From Leishmania martiniquensis (taxonomy: Eukaryota > Euglenozoa > Kinetoplastea > Trypanosomatida > Trypanosomatidae), in contig NC_090166.1 in assembly GCF_017916325.1 (NCBI RefSeq), positions 1,178,228 through 1,242,227 on the forward strand: a stretch of DNA of 64,000 nt, given 5' to 3'. Under the pieces are notes generated by a model. That model was given only the letters and a program-made list of their open reading frames with translations, did no database searches and was not told the origin of the DNA. The position numbers and the translations under genes are program-made. Position 1 is the stretch's first letter; each line of letters opens with the position of its first letter. This document shows positions 10,241 through 21,270 of the stretch, one piece after another.

Positions 10241-12559
10241 CGTTGGGCGGCTGCGCGTGTGTAATGGATGGAAAGCGTAGAGCTCTGCTGGATGGATTGA
10301 AATGGGTGTGGGACCAAATAGACTTTTTCTCTTTTCTTGACTGTCGCTGGATGGTGCCGTCTCGAAACTGTGTGCCGGATCGTTCGCCCATGGACAGGGG
10401 ATACGGAGGGGGAGGGGCCCGGGGTGAAGGAAGAAGAAGTGGGGGTGACACTTCATGACGCAGTTGTCGGCAATGGAAAGGGCGGCGCAGCGGCGCCATT
10501 CTGTGTCGTGCTGCAGCTACAGCAGCCTAACTTGTCCACGCGGTGTATACAATGTTGCTCGTCCTGCTGTGCAGTCCTTTGCGGGGGGCTGCGCCTACCG
10601 ATGAGTCGCTCATCGGTTCCGCAATCCCACTAAGGTATCACCAGTCACCCGCGACGGCGACTCCTTCCGCTTCCGGTGGTCGTTCCCCTTTTTTCGCGCC
10701 CATGAGAAGCGCAGCGTCGAGCCTTACGCTCCACAGAAGAGCCCCGCAAGGGGGAAGGGAGGCGGAGGCAGGACAGACGCGAAAGCGCCCGACGACCTGA
10801 GGGCGAGTCCGCGCATGCCGAGAGCCGACCCGCCGAGCACGGGGAGGAGGGGCGAAATACAGACAAACGAAACAGACGGAAAGAGAGAGAGAGATGCGCG
10901 CCCGCATACAAAAAAAAAGAAGACAGAAGGGAGCCAAACCACCGCACACCCCCGACACAACACACGCACACACACGCATGTAAGGAAATATGTGTGGAAA
11001 AGGCGAAGGGGCCCCTTCGTCAACTTCGACTGTCCTATCACCGACACAGTTTACCGTAACGTAATCACAAAGGCCGCGCCGAGGCTCGAGAGGCATGACG
11101 TCGGGCGTTGCGAAACATGACCGCCAGCCATGCATCGACTTCGCTACCGCTCCGTGCCCCCGCATACAACCTTTTCGCGTCCACGGAAGCGCGCGTGACC
11201 ACGAAAAGGAGCAACCAACACCCTCTTGCAGCCGGTTACATTTGGGCACACCGTCGCAGCGAACAAAACGATCGGCAGACCTCACCACAGAGACCTACAG
11301 AACGCGCGGCAGCTCCAAAGGTTGCATCCGTCCGCTCTCACAGACAATAAAAAAAACCGCCAGCAATCTGTCGCTTCCGCAGGGACTGAGCGCGCACGAG
11401 CCGCTTTCTCAACACTTTTCTGCCGACAAAACAAACAGAGAGACTCTGAGAGCTCAACGCAAAAACATCAACAGCCATAATTTCCTTCATTTCTTTCCTC
11501 GCGTGGACTCTCCCCCCGCCTGCCTCAGCGGATGGGACACTGCTATGCGCCGGCGACGCACATGTGCACGCGGATGGGCGGGCGGCAGTACGGAGAGAGA
11601 GAGAGGTCAAAGCTTGACCCCCTGCGCGTGGCACAGGTGAGGGGGTGGGGCAGAGGGGGGAGCGTAGCAGCCACAGAGACCTGAGGGGAGGGGCCAGTAC
11701 AGCACCGGCCTGGCTTGCCCGATCAACGCGTGAAGCGAGGGACGCTGTGGCCGACCAGCGACGCGCAGGCGCGATGGCAGACACCACGACGCGCGCGCGA
11801 GTGAGCACAGGACGGCCTACTGCCGTCGAGAGCCTTCACGTTTAGCGTGGCGCTCGAGGTAAGGCCGCTGGCCCGGCGTCGGGAAGGAGGGGAGGGGGGC
11901 GCGTGTCCCCGGCGGCAATTGCACGTGCTCTTCCCCATGCGGCAGCTTGCCATGTCGTCTTCGCAGCCTGCCAGGCCCCAGACTCAGTGCTTCACAATCG
12001 CCGAGATGGCTGCTGGCAAGGCGACCGCGTCCTGCTGCTGCTGCGCCCACGGGTACACTGGCCCTGATGCATCCATCACGGCCGCTCTTGCGACGCCCTC
12101 CGTCTCTACTGCACCGACCGGCCCCATAATATGTGATGGGGCTCCGCGAAGAAAAAGGGGTCACGAGCTGTCGGTCTCGCCTCGCTTCCTCTTCCTCTGG
12201 AGAGTCCACCTGCAAGTACGTCAAGAACGGTGCGGTGGGAGGGAAAAGAAGAAGTGGCCTGCGCAGCGAGGTGTTAGGGGGAAGAATGATGACAAAGGGG
12301 GGCGTCTTCACGTTATCGCTCACGTTGGATGAGACAAGACAGAGAGACGGATTGCTCCGAAGCAACAGGCACTGCTCACCAAGGGAGAAGACGGGCGATA
12401 AAACCGAGCTTTGTCTGTGTCTCAAGCGAGCACCACTCACTGGATGGGCAGGCGCGTCCGACCGCTTAGAGAGAGACAGCTGTGTCAACGTCCGTGGAAT
12501 CACGGCGGCGTGAATGATGGTCATGCAATCATGAGAGGAGTCGAATTGGCACCATCCCC
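10241..12559. other. gene-free spacer, 2.3 kb
   Basis: Presumed 3' UTR of the ARF gene and leader of the Fes1-like gene. It carries a truncated SIDER-like piece at 11506-11660. The + strand open frame of 181 codons (11095-11640) runs partly through that repeat and is not called. No other structure seen. Confidence 0.55.
11506..11660 (-). mobile_element. SIDER-like retroposon, truncated copy
   Basis: Matches 27040-27190 almost base for base, from the CCCCCGCCTGCCTCAGCGG block through GTCAAAGCTTGACCCCCTGC to GGGGTGGGGCAGAGGGG, then diverges on both sides. It represents only one end of the element found at 26834-27190 and lies in the presumed 3' UTR of the ARF-family gene. Confidence 0.7.
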
Positions 12560-13111
12560 CTATTGCTGCATCGTGACAGAGATGTTGTTGGAGAGCCAGT
12601 CGAGGCCTTCGTAGAGACCCTGCGCTGTGGTGGCGCAGCACCCCTGAATGTACCATCGTCGATTGCGGACGTTGTACAGGTCCAGCTTCTCCGTAATCTG
12701 CGTCGTTGTCAGCGCGTTGGGCAGGTCCTGCTTGTTTGCGAGCACAAGCAGCACGGCATTACGCAGCTCCTCGTCGGCCAAGATCTTGTCCAGCTCCTCC
12801 TTCGCCAGCGACATGCGCTCTGGATCATTGCTGTCGACAACAAAGATGACGCCGTTTGAGCCCTGGTAGTAATAGTGCCAGAGGGTGCGCAGTTTTTTCT
12901 GACCACCTACGTCCCACATGGTAAATTTCAGGTTCTTATACTCGACCGTCTCCACGTTGAACCCGATCGTCGGCGTCGTCGTCACAACCTCGCCTAGCTT
13001 AAGCTTGTAGATGATAGTGGTCTTGCCAGCCGCATCTAGGCCGACCATGAGAATGCGCACTTCCTTCTTGCCCATGAGCGAGCTGAAAGCGGAGGCTAAC
13101 CACTGTCCCAT
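12560..13111 (-). CDS. ARF: ADP-ribosylation factor family small GTPase
   Basis: A 183-residue GTPase. The start is placed at MGQWLASAF, because Gly2 is then available for N-myristoylation and residues 2-14 form the amphipathic helix of ARFs; the 46 extra upstream codons are leader. Motifs seen: P-loop GLDAAGKT (24-31), switch [15 protein letters not shown], switch [12 protein letters not shown] with catalytic Gln71, NKQD near 126-129 and a CATT box. Overall it is closer to ARF1 than to distant ARLs (DVGGQ, GLDWLSN), though [12 protein letters not shown] differs from ARF1. Expected role: GTP-dependent recruitment of coats or tethers at the Golgi. ARF or ARL1 cannot be settled by eye. Confidence 0.93.
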   Translation of the reverse strand: MGQWLASAFSSLMGKKEVRILMVGLDAAGKTTIIYKLKLGEVVTTTPTIGFNVETVEYKNLKFTMWDVGGQKKLRTLWHYYYQGSNGVIFVVDSNDPERMSLAKEELDKILADEELRNAVLLVLANKQDLPNALTTTQITEKLDLYNVRNRRWYIQGCCATTAQGLYEGLDWLSNNISVTMQQ

Positions 13112-14986
13112 GGCTTCTAAGGGCGCAGACGCAGGAAAAGAGAGAGAGGGCGAATGCGTGGGCTGGTGCGTGCTTGTGTGATTCGCTGTGACAGGTGAGA
13201 GGAGAGTGCGCGAGACGGCCTGCAGGTGTGGTGGAGGGCTCAGTAGCAAGTGCTGAAGATCTGCTTGTTCGTGTGTGTGTGTGTGTGCTGGCCATGTGTG
13301 TGTGGGTGTGTGGGCGGGTGAGAAGAATCAGGGGAGGGATACGAGCGGTTGAATACGGTGGTGTGTGTGAACTGAGGATCGATGCGTAAAGGCGAACGAT
13401 CGAGTAGCTGCCGTTATTGTTGTCGTGAGCACGTAAAAGGCAGTTTCCGTCGCCTTTGTTGTGCACTACATGCATAGATGCTCAGCAGCAGTGAGCAAGA
13501 GCTGTGCATCCTCTTGCCCCTGCAGCAGTGCCCATAGCGGTACCGTTACGGCCGGATGACCATGCTGCTCTGCCGCACAGCTCTATTCGCGTTGGTTGGC
13601 GCAGAGGCCCGCTCATGCGAAAACACAGCCGGCGCGGTGGCCTCAGATGCAATGGGATGGAGAAAAGGCATACGAGAGGCTGAGGGGCAACACTAGACGT
13701 GGCGGGCAGCTTAGGAAAAAAGGGGGAGAGGCGGGGGATAGCGTAGTCAGCGAGCTATTCAGAGGTCGCCGAGAAAAACAAGATAAAGGCGATAAAAGAA
13801 GGTTAACGCGGACGCGCACCGGCTCAGCGCGTCTGTGTGCAACTTTCATGTCGACATGGCCCGTGGCACTCTGAGCAGATACGAAGGCGCACTGCCCATA
13901 CTCCGCCTTCTTTTTAGCAGCTGGTACGGGCCGTTCCCTTTACGGTGTCGAGTGTGACCCAGCAGAGCGACGAGTGGACCCACGCGCGCCAATCTTTCGA
14001 CACCGCCTCCAATCTCCTGGACGACGTTCAGAAGGGGGCAGCGGGCAAGCTGCCCTACCTCATGCATCGTATTGCACCGGGTGGCTCACGTGACAGGTGC
14101 TGACTGGGCGCAGCCAATCCGAGCTTACAGACGCGGCGATGAAGCGACTCGACATCCTTTCCAAGGTGAAAAAAAAAGGGTGGTGCGAAGGAGATCCACG
14201 GATGCGGATGTGCCAGTATGCTGAGGCCGTCAACGGCCACCGAGAAACGCCGCGGATCTCTCTGCAAGAGGCCAGCAAACGTCCGTCATGACGAGAAAAG
14301 GAGTCAGAGGGGGGATGAGGACGAAAGAATGAACTAACGGACCCCCTCCTCTCCCCAACAGCACACACACACTACAGACGTGTGCGTGCAGCGAAGGAGC
14401 TAACTCGACGCAGCGGAGGAGAGAGAACGCGCGCGCACATATGTGTGTGTGTCTGTGCTCGTGTGTCGGGAGCGGGGGCGGCCGACGTTTGGGGGGAGGG
14501 GTGGCGGGATTTTGACATGCTGAGCGCATAGATGCGAGCGGAAGAAAAGAGACGCGTGTCAGGGCCCACGTGTCTCTGTGAGAAAGCTGTGGGGGTCATG
14601 AGCGACCACGGGCATCGGTAGCGCCAATGCGCCACCACGCGCTACGAAAAGAAAAAAAGACAGATTCGCGGCGCAGAGACCCGTCACCCACCCACGTTCC
14701 AACAGTCTTTCGCTTCTGTCTCGCATCAAGCGCGTCTGGCGCAAGAAGACGAACACACCGCAGCGGTCACTGAGGATTTTGCGAAGGAGCTCTGGTGCTT
14801 TTTCATTGCTGCTTCGCCGTGAGTGCACGGCCAGACGGGGTGGGGTGGGGAGCTCAAATAGACGCATATGGTGCTGTGCGCGCCCGCCGCGTCAACATGT
14901 GTGGCTGCTGTGAGACGAAGCGTGCGCAACACTCCGTGCGATGTGATGAGCCATTGCTCCAGTCATGAACAATACGAAATGTGTAC
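13112..14986. other. gene-free spacer, 1.9 kb
   Basis: Presumed 3' UTR of the methyltransferase gene and leader of the ARF gene, with a (GT)n tract at 13271-13287 directly upstream of the ARF start. A 73-codon minus-strand frame at 13846-14067 has a normal residue mix but no partner or motif, so I leave it uncalled. Confidence 0.55.
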
Positions 14987-15664
14987 CTACTGCCTCTTCG
15001 CCGCGGCAGAGACAGCAGCGGCTGCTGGACCTTCCTCGTGCTTGCTGTAGATCATCGCTGTGAACGGGTTCTCAAAGTATGTGGTCGACACGTGGTACAC
15101 CAATGCCACCCAGCCCGTGAGCAGCGCCCCGATGCCGTTGTTTCGGGCCAGGGCGGCTGCCAGGAAGTTGAGGGTGGCGCCGAGGTACATGGGGTTGTCG
15201 AAGTGGCTAAATGGAAAGGCCGTGACGCGCTCGGCCATAAAAATGCCAAAATAGTCCCCAAGGTAGGTGCCGGTGACCCCCAGACGGAGAAACGATGTTA
15301 CCACGAGCGTCGTGCCGGCCGCTATCAGTGCAGCACCGGCCCCCGTCATGAGATTGCGCACGACCCCTGCGCTTTCGATACCAAAGGCATGCGTAGAAAG
15401 TATTGGAAAGACCGAGCTGGGGTTCTGCACCATAGCGCGGTGGAAAGCGTAGTCGCGCAGCCCGCTGGCAACAAAAATGGCGGCCGCTAAGAGGTACGCG
15501 CCCGCCCTTTTCCCACCCACTGCCCTCTCGATCGTGTGATGGCGGTACTCATTGCGGGCAACAATGTTCCACACTGTCGGTAGCCCCGCAATGGCCACAG
15601 CAGCCATGCTGATGGAGCCGTAGTGAAGCCTGCTCGCTACTGGTGTAGTGGGCACATGCACCAT
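14987..15664 (-). CDS. PEMT: phosphatidylethanolamine N-methyltransferase-like membrane enzyme
   Basis: A 225-residue integral membrane protein. The C-terminal part carries the phospholipid methyltransferase signature: SHFDNPMYLGATLNFL, then a hydrophobic helix (GIGALLTGWVALVYHV) and YFENPFTAMIY with the paired acidic residues; mammalian PEMT has closely similar NPMYWGST and EEPFTAEIY blocks. Four hydrophobic segments are visible, near residues 19-32, 55-68, 105-125 and 170-195. It should use S-adenosylmethionine to methylate phosphatidylethanolamine toward phosphatidylcholine in ER membranes. From memory, L. major has two such genes on chromosome 31, one beside the 3'-nucleotidase genes, which fits this position. 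Confidence 0.88.
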   Translation of the reverse strand: MVHVPTTPVASRLHYGSISMAAVAIAGLPTVWNIVARNEYRHHTIERAVGGKRAGAYLLAAAIFVASGLRDYAFHRAMVQNPSSVFPILSTHAFGIESAGVVRNLMTGAGAALIAAGTTLVVTSFLRLGVTGTYLGDYFGIFMAERVTAFPFSHFDNPMYLGATLNFLAAALARNNGIGALLTGWVALVYHVSTTYFENPFTAMIYSKHEEGPAAAAVSAAAKRQ

Positions 15665-17617
15665 TTTTTCTTCGTTGCTCTACTCAGGTGGAGGAGCAGA
15701 TCAGGGAGGAGAAAAATAGGCGCGTGTGTGTGCGTGCGGGAGGGGGCCGCTATGCTTTCAATGTAGTGGACGGGTGCGAGTCCGCTACGAGACAGAGAGG
15801 GTATGGATGGATGGCCGGGCAAAAAAAAAATAAACAGCTGCACGAGGCAGACGATAGATATCGAGAGAAGGTAGAGAGGCAGCCCGGGGCAGATGGGCGT
15901 ATAGAGATCGGCGATTCAAAAGGGAAGGAGAAGCTGCCGTCATAGCGTCGGCAGTGCTCCTCCCAAGTCGAGACCGACTACACCGTCACACAAATGGGAC
16001 TCGCCAGAGAGGGGTGCACTAACATTGCGACTGGTAGACCGGCATCCAGCAGCCGCCTTGGCTCCTTTCGTGCGTCTTGAGAAAGAACTCTCTCTCTCTG
16101 CAGTGGCGAAGGTCGATGGGAGGATGCACCTCACCACAGACGCAGTCTCGGGACGCTGCTTAAAAGGGCAAAGAAAAGATATGTGCATGATAACAACGGC
16201 CTCGGCTTGCACAATGCCCCACAGCTTTGTGCAATAAGGAGGAGACGTGGAAATGACGCAGGTCAAATCTTCGGCCTACTTGCCGGCCCCTCCCCTCACC
16301 CTCCTCTCGCACACATCACCACCAAGAGACATGGAAAACAAGCGTCTTCGGCCGACTACGACGTCCGACTTGCGCACCGTGCAGACTCACCTTTTCTTCT
16401 TCGTCCTGCTGTTGTGCCGCCGATACAGCAGAGCGTACTGAATACGCGTTCAGCGGCAAAAGATTGAGAGATAGTGAAGAAGAGGACAACAGCACAACAG
16501 GGGCGCCGTGCTGCACACTCTTTTTACGCCCAAGCGACGATCCTCAATGGAAACAAATAGGGGAAAAAGTGCGTCAGAGCCGCCAAAGCCAGCGACAAGA
16601 ACTGCTCCTGAATGGCGTCGACGACACCCCTCACATAATGGCACTCCTGAGAAAAGAACAAAACGCGCAGCAAAACCGCACCCCGCCCTCCACCGCCCCT
16701 GTAGCGGCTGCCTCGCCTCTTGTGAGAGAGGGGAGAGTACAGGTACCGCTCAATTCGTCTCGTATCTCAGGGGCCCCGCAACCTGTTCTTCCAACGCTCC
16801 GTCGCTTCTGGTGTTGGCTCAGGGTCATGCACCATGTCGCCGCTCGCATCACAGGGGCGGCTGTCAGGCGACCTGTGAGGCGGGCAGGTGGCGTGTGAGG
16901 CAGAGGTGGTGTCTAGGTGGCTTACTTTTGCGCGCCGTTGCATCACGCGTGCTCACGGCTCCTTTGCACGAGGCGATGGGCCCTTTGTGACAGATCCGGT
17001 GCGTGCGGCAGTGAAGCGGTACTTGGCGCCATCTGCGAGGGATCGCGGCAACCAGCGGCAACGTGGGCGCCTCTGTGGGGTTGGCCTCTTCTTCCAGCAA
17101 GGAAGGCGGCGTGCGGTGAGCGCCGGATTATGAGGAAGGGGCGGCAACGCGCACTTCTCATACGCATGCACCTCAAGCGCCATCGAATAGTTGGTGCCTG
17201 CAGGAGAAGAGGGTTGACGCGCAGTCGCCAAAATCAGACACTTTCGCTCTCTCCGCTGTGTTTGCACGGGTCACATGGATTGCGAACAAAAACAAAAATA
17301 GCGCCATAAAGCTTCTGACGGGTGGGCTTCTACCGGAACAGGAAAGCGAAATGAAGGACCCGTCCGGCGGTGCCTCTGCTCCCCTCCCACTGGCTGGAGG
17401 TAGCGGCGCCTGCATGGCATACACGGATACTACGATAAGACTGACGGTGATGTCGACCGTGACCACGCAGGGCCTCGGATATTTCTGCTGAATGAGGTTC
17501 ATAGAAGTTCGAATAGTTCACCTCCGGCACCGTTACTGACAGTTCTTTTATGCACTCAATAAGGGAATATGTAGTGATGGCACTGGGTGTCACTCTCATC
17601 TCCTCCCTCCGCAAGTG
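15665..17617. other. gene-free spacer, 2 kb, with one arm of the inverted repeat
   Basis: Presumed 3' UTR of the truncated nuclease and leader of the methyltransferase. It contains the 301-bp repeat at 16749-17049. Directly downstream of the nuclease stop there are short open frames (17330-17614, 17173-17502) with no similarity to the tail of the full-length nuclease. No gene called. Confidence 0.55.
16749..17049 (+). repeat. 301-bp inverted repeat, arm 1 (SIDER-like)
   Basis: The reverse complement of 34504-34804; comparing the two line by line I find one mismatch (GGTACTTGG versus AGTACTTGG) in 301 bp, with sharp ends on both sides. A degenerate relative is at 1775-1915. The arms face each other across 17.5 kb. 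It is probably a member of the SIDER retroposon class, since three copies lie in spacers, but I cannot see a tail or signature that proves this. Confidence 0.85.
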
Positions 17618-18475
17618 TTAGCCAGCAAGCAGCAGCTGCCGCTCCGAGATGGTCTTGGCGTTCTTCTTGTACTCCGCCGAGAGCGTCGCGCCGTTCTCCG
17701 CGCCGGGGTAGGCGTGCTTTACGGCCAGGTCGTAGCTCTCCCGCGAAATCGTCGTTGTTTTGAGCAGGTTAATCTCTGCGCTCTTCAGCGTGCTCGCATA
17801 CGTTGCTTCCAAGTAGTCGACAAACCTGTTCAGGTCCTCGTAGTCGGCCTGGTTCAGCGGGCGCGGCTTGTCCTCGCCAGCTTTGCCCTCCGCCGCCGAG
17901 TCCCAGTACGCGTGCAGCCGCATCTTGGTTCCCTTAGAATCGATCGTGACCGTCTGTGTGTTACCGCCAAGGTCGCCCTGTGGGTACGTCTTGGAGAAGA
18001 GATTCACGTTGTGCAGCGGCTGGTGGATGTCGCCCATAAAGTGTATCAGAAGGGCCAGGGAGTGGGCGACGATCTCCGCGTTCGACGCGGTGTGTTGCAG
18101 AGCCGACTGCAGCATCGGGATGACGGAGGCGACGTTCACTGTCTGCACGGGGCTGAACTCGAGGGTAAAGCCCTTGTCCGGGTAGTACGGCGTCGTGATG
18201 AAGTGCCACGTCGACATCGTCTGGAGGCCGACCGTTTTCATGTCATCGGCCCACGGCGCCAGCTGCACCATGTCCGGGCTTGCCGGGTAGGGGCCAGAGA
18301 GGGAGAGCACCTTCGCGACGAGGCTGCCCTTCTCCACCAGAGACGCATCCATATGGCGCTGTGCAATGAGGGCGGCCGCCATGTGCCCTTTACTCCATCG
18401 GGCTGCAAATGAAGCTGCCGCTGCTGCAGAGAGGAGAGTGAGTGTTGCGATGCCGTAGAGGGCGGTCGCTCGCAC
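17618..18475 (-). CDS. class I (P1/S1) nuclease, short form without membrane anchor
   Basis: A 285-residue zinc nuclease with a signal peptide (residues 1-25). From WSKGH to LLLAG (259 residues) it equals the full-length protein at 20140-21270 except one residue (Ala for Val). It ends where that protein continues: TAC of the longer gene is TAA here, so the membrane segment and tail are missing and the product should be secreted. Metal ligands present: His31, Asp77, His91, His145, Asp149, His155, His188, Asp192. The expected N-terminal Trp of the mature enzyme is Arg26 here (ARWSKGH, against AWWSKGH in the long form). Family role: hydrolysis of RNA, DNA and 3'-nucleotides for purine salvage. 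L. donovani is known to have a secreted enzyme of this class. Confidence 0.88.
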   Translation of the reverse strand: MRATALYGIATLTLLSAAAAASFAARWSKGHMAAALIAQRHMDASLVEKGSLVAKVLSLSGPYPASPDMVQLAPWADDMKTVGLQTMSTWHFITTPYYPDKGFTLEFSPVQTVNVASVIPMLQSALQHTASNAEIVAHSLALLIHFMGDIHQPLHNVNLFSKTYPQGDLGGNTQTVTIDSKGTKMRLHAYWDSAAEGKAGEDKPRPLNQADYEDLNRFVDYLEATYASTLKSAEINLLKTTTISRESYDLAVKHAYPGAENGATLSAEYKKNAKTISERQLLLAG

Positions 18476-20139
18476 CCCGTAGCCGATAGCGTCAAGGTCC
18501 GTTGCTCATGAGAGCAGAGGGAGTGAGAGTGAGAGTGAAGAAACAGCCGTTAGGCGCACCAAGTGAAGCGCGCGTAGCTTTCCTCATGAACGCTAGGGTG
18601 ACACTTTCCCCGCGTCGGCACTCCGCGCTCTGTGAGGAATGTGAATGAAGGGGATCGTCAGATACCAGCGAAGAGAATTTTTCTCGCGCTCTAGGGGCGA
18701 GTCACTGTACCACGACTGCTGATATGAGCCATATCGGACCTGCGCACGTGTACAAGTGGGCGCAGTCTAAAAGAAGGCGATCACTGCCTAAATGAACGCC
18801 ATCGATCATTTGTGCGGTCGAGTCAGCGATGGCGTTCCCGAAGATGCGACGGCGCCGATGACGGCGTGGCGTCACTCGTCCGACTTCACGGGTATGGCGA
18901 GAAGAGGCGGGCGGCGAAGATGCGCGCGCGCTGTGAGCGGAAGGGGAACAGAGGAAGAGACGGCATCAGGAATGCTGCGCTGACGTTTTACGGAGGGCTA
19001 ACGGCCATTAGTGGCGCCTATAATGCCGAACTGTTGACCACCCAATTGCCTATAGGTGACCTTCAATGTGCCCGTGGTGTCGACTGCATGTTCCGTGACG
19101 ACCTCGACCCTCCCCTCCGTCGAGGCGCACGCCTCATCCAGGCGTCACGGCAGAAGACACACAGACAGCCAAAAAGTGCAGGCAAGACTCATCACGTCTC
19201 ACATACCATTACCGCTCGTTGTCATGGGCGCTGTGGCCGTGTATTGGCGAGACAGGGCGGGAGAGCAACGCGAAAGAAAAAGAGAGGGCAGTCGCATGGG
19301 GGAGCGAACACAACGAACAAGCGACTGCTTCCAAAGTGAGATGAATATGGTTGAGTGGAGGTGAGAGGTCACACACACACACACACGCACAGAGAGGGCA
19401 TTGAAATGCTTCGAATGAGACACAAAAAGAAAGAAAACATTTGGGGTAAAACAAAAAGAGACGGGATGGTGTGCGTGGGGAGGGGGTGGGAGGAGAAGCG
19501 GCGGGGAGGGGGAGGGTGAACTCGGAGAGGTGGCAGAGTTATATGCGAAGCTGTCCACGTATGTGTGTGTGTGTGTCTCCTTCATCGGGCGGTTGTGCAA
19601 TCAGACTATGCCGACACCACTCACTTTGGGCCTTTCTCACCTTTCGACCTTTTATTTATATATTTCGCTCGCTTTACACTCAACGGTGTGGAGTGCACAG
19701 AAGCGTCTTTGACTCTTCATGGCGTCCCATTAGCGCATCCACCTCCCCTTCCTCACACATTGGCGGCGTGGGTGATGGTCGTACTCTTTGTGACGAGGAT
19801 CGCAACACACACACATCGGTATATATATATATGTATACGTGCATGCGTCTTTGTGCATCCTATAAGGCCAATGGTTCGCTGTTTACGCCTCCATCGCCCA
19901 ACGGGCCCCTCGGTTGCCCTGTTCTCGATGAGAGGGACAGCAGACAGGTGCACGCTAATGAGGCAGCGTCGAGGAGATAGGTATAGGGCGGGGGGAGGGA
20001 AGGGGAAGGGGGTGCCACACAAAACGTTGCAGGATATGCACATGGGGAAGAGAAGGTGGGGGGCTTTGCCTTCTCTTCCTCCTCCCCTCTTTCCGTGTGG
20101 CGCACAAGACCCTGCGCATGTGGTCATGCCTCCCCCCTC
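18476..20139. other. spacer between the two nuclease genes
   Basis: Presumed 3' UTR of the anchored nuclease and leader of the short one. It holds (CA)n at 19370-19390, (TG)n at 19562-19577 and (TA)n at 19820-19832. The sequence is not shared with the other nuclease spacer, so the near identity of the two genes is confined to the catalytic domain. Confidence 0.6.
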
Positions 20140-21270
20140 CTACACGTGAACATGCGCATAGTCGCCAAGGTGGTCGTCCTGCTTCCAGCAGTGTCTGAGA
20201 GCAAAGACCACGAGGACCGCAGTGAGCATGCCGACCACGAACAGGGCGACAGCGATACCCGCCGTCATACCGACGCTGAGGCCCTTCTGCTCGTAGTGAT
20301 TCTCCACCTTCCCTGCGACCACCTCGCCTTCGACGTTCTCGAGACCCTGCAGAATCTTCGTCGCGCTGAGCGGTTTCAGCGTCGTGTTCAGCATCTTGGC
20401 AAGGCGGTAGCCGGCAAGCAGCAGCTGCCGCTCCGAGATGGTCTTGGCGTTCTTCTTGTACTCCGCCGAGAGCGTCGCGCCGTTCTCCGCGCCGGGGTAG
20501 GCGTGCTTTACGGCCAGGTCGTAGCTCTCCCGCGAAATCGTCGTTGTTTTGAGCAGGTTAATCTCTGCGCTCTTCAGCGTGCTCGCATACGTTGCTTCCA
20601 AGTAGTCGACAAACCTGTTCAGGTCCTCGTAGTCGGCCTGGTTCAGCGGGCGCGGCTTGTCCTCGCCAGCTTTGCCCTCCGCCGCCGAGTCCCAGTACGC
20701 GTGCAGCCGCATCTTGGTTCCCTTAGAATCGATCGTGACCGTCTGTGTGTTACCGCCAAGGTCGCCCTGTGGGTACGTCTTGGAGAAGAGATTCACGTTG
20801 TGCAGCGGCTGGTGGATGTCGCCCATAAAGTGTATCAGAAGGGCCAGGGAGTGGGCGACGATCTCCGCGTTCGACGCGGTGTGTTGCAGAGCCGACTGCA
20901 GCATCGGGATGACGGAGGCGACGTTCACTGTCTGCACGGGGCTGAACTCGAGGGTAAAGCCCTTGTCCGGGTAGTACGGCGTCGTGATGAAGTGCCACGT
21001 CGACATCGTCTGGAGGCCGACCGTTTTCATGTCATCGGCCCACGGCGCCAGCTGCACCATGTCCGGGCTTGCCGGGTAGGGGCCAGAGAGGGAGAGCACC
21101 TTCGCGACGAGGCTGCCCTTCTCCACCAGAGACGCATCCATATGGCGCTGTGCAATGAGGGCGACCGCCATGTGCCCTTTACTCCACCACGCAGCCGCGG
21201 GGCATGCGGCGATGCTGAGCAGCATGAGCGTCACCAGTAGAAAGGGAGCGAAGGGGACTTGTGGCGCCAT
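20140..21270 (-). CDS. 3'-nucleotidase/nuclease, membrane-anchored class I nuclease
   Basis: A 376-residue surface enzyme of the P1/S1 family. Signal peptide residues 1-27; mature N-terminus Trp28. Zinc ligands follow the P1 pattern: Trp28 backbone, His33, Asp79, His93, His147, Asp151 and His157 (HFMGDIHQPLH), His190 and Asp194 (HAYWD). After the catalytic domain come about 50 residues, a hydrophobic segment (GMTAGIAVALFVVGMLTAVLVV) and a short cytosolic tail ending in DYAHVHV, giving a type I membrane protein. In Leishmania this enzyme releases nucleosides from nucleic acids and 3'-nucleotides for purine uptake and is known to rise under purine starvation. I see no regulatory motif for this. 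The tandem copy at 17618-18475 lacks the anchor. Confidence 0.95.
   Translation of the reverse strand: MAPQVPFAPFLLVTLMLLSIAACPAAAWWSKGHMAVALIAQRHMDASLVEKGSLVAKVLSLSGPYPASPDMVQLAPWADDMKTVGLQTMSTWHFITTPYYPDKGFTLEFSPVQTVNVASVIPMLQSALQHTASNAEIVAHSLALLIHFMGDIHQPLHNVNLFSKTYPQGDLGGNTQTVTIDSKGTKMRLHAYWDSAAEGKAGEDKPRPLNQADYEDLNRFVDYLEATYASTLKSAEINLLKTTTISRESYDLAVKHAYPGAENGATLSAEYKKNAKTISERQLLLAGYRLAKMLNTTLKPLSATKILQGLENVEGEVVAGKVENHYEQKGLSVGMTAGIAVALFVVGMLTAVLVVFALRHCWKQDDHLGDYAHVHV

Noticed and set aside
20056..21240. 394-codon + strand frame opposite the anchored nuclease gene (and a 265-codon one at 17615-18412 opposite the short one)
   Set aside because: Antisense shadow of a GC-rich coding region. 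It is present in both copies only because the nuclease DNA is the same, and its composition is Arg/Val/Leu-rich without any motif.
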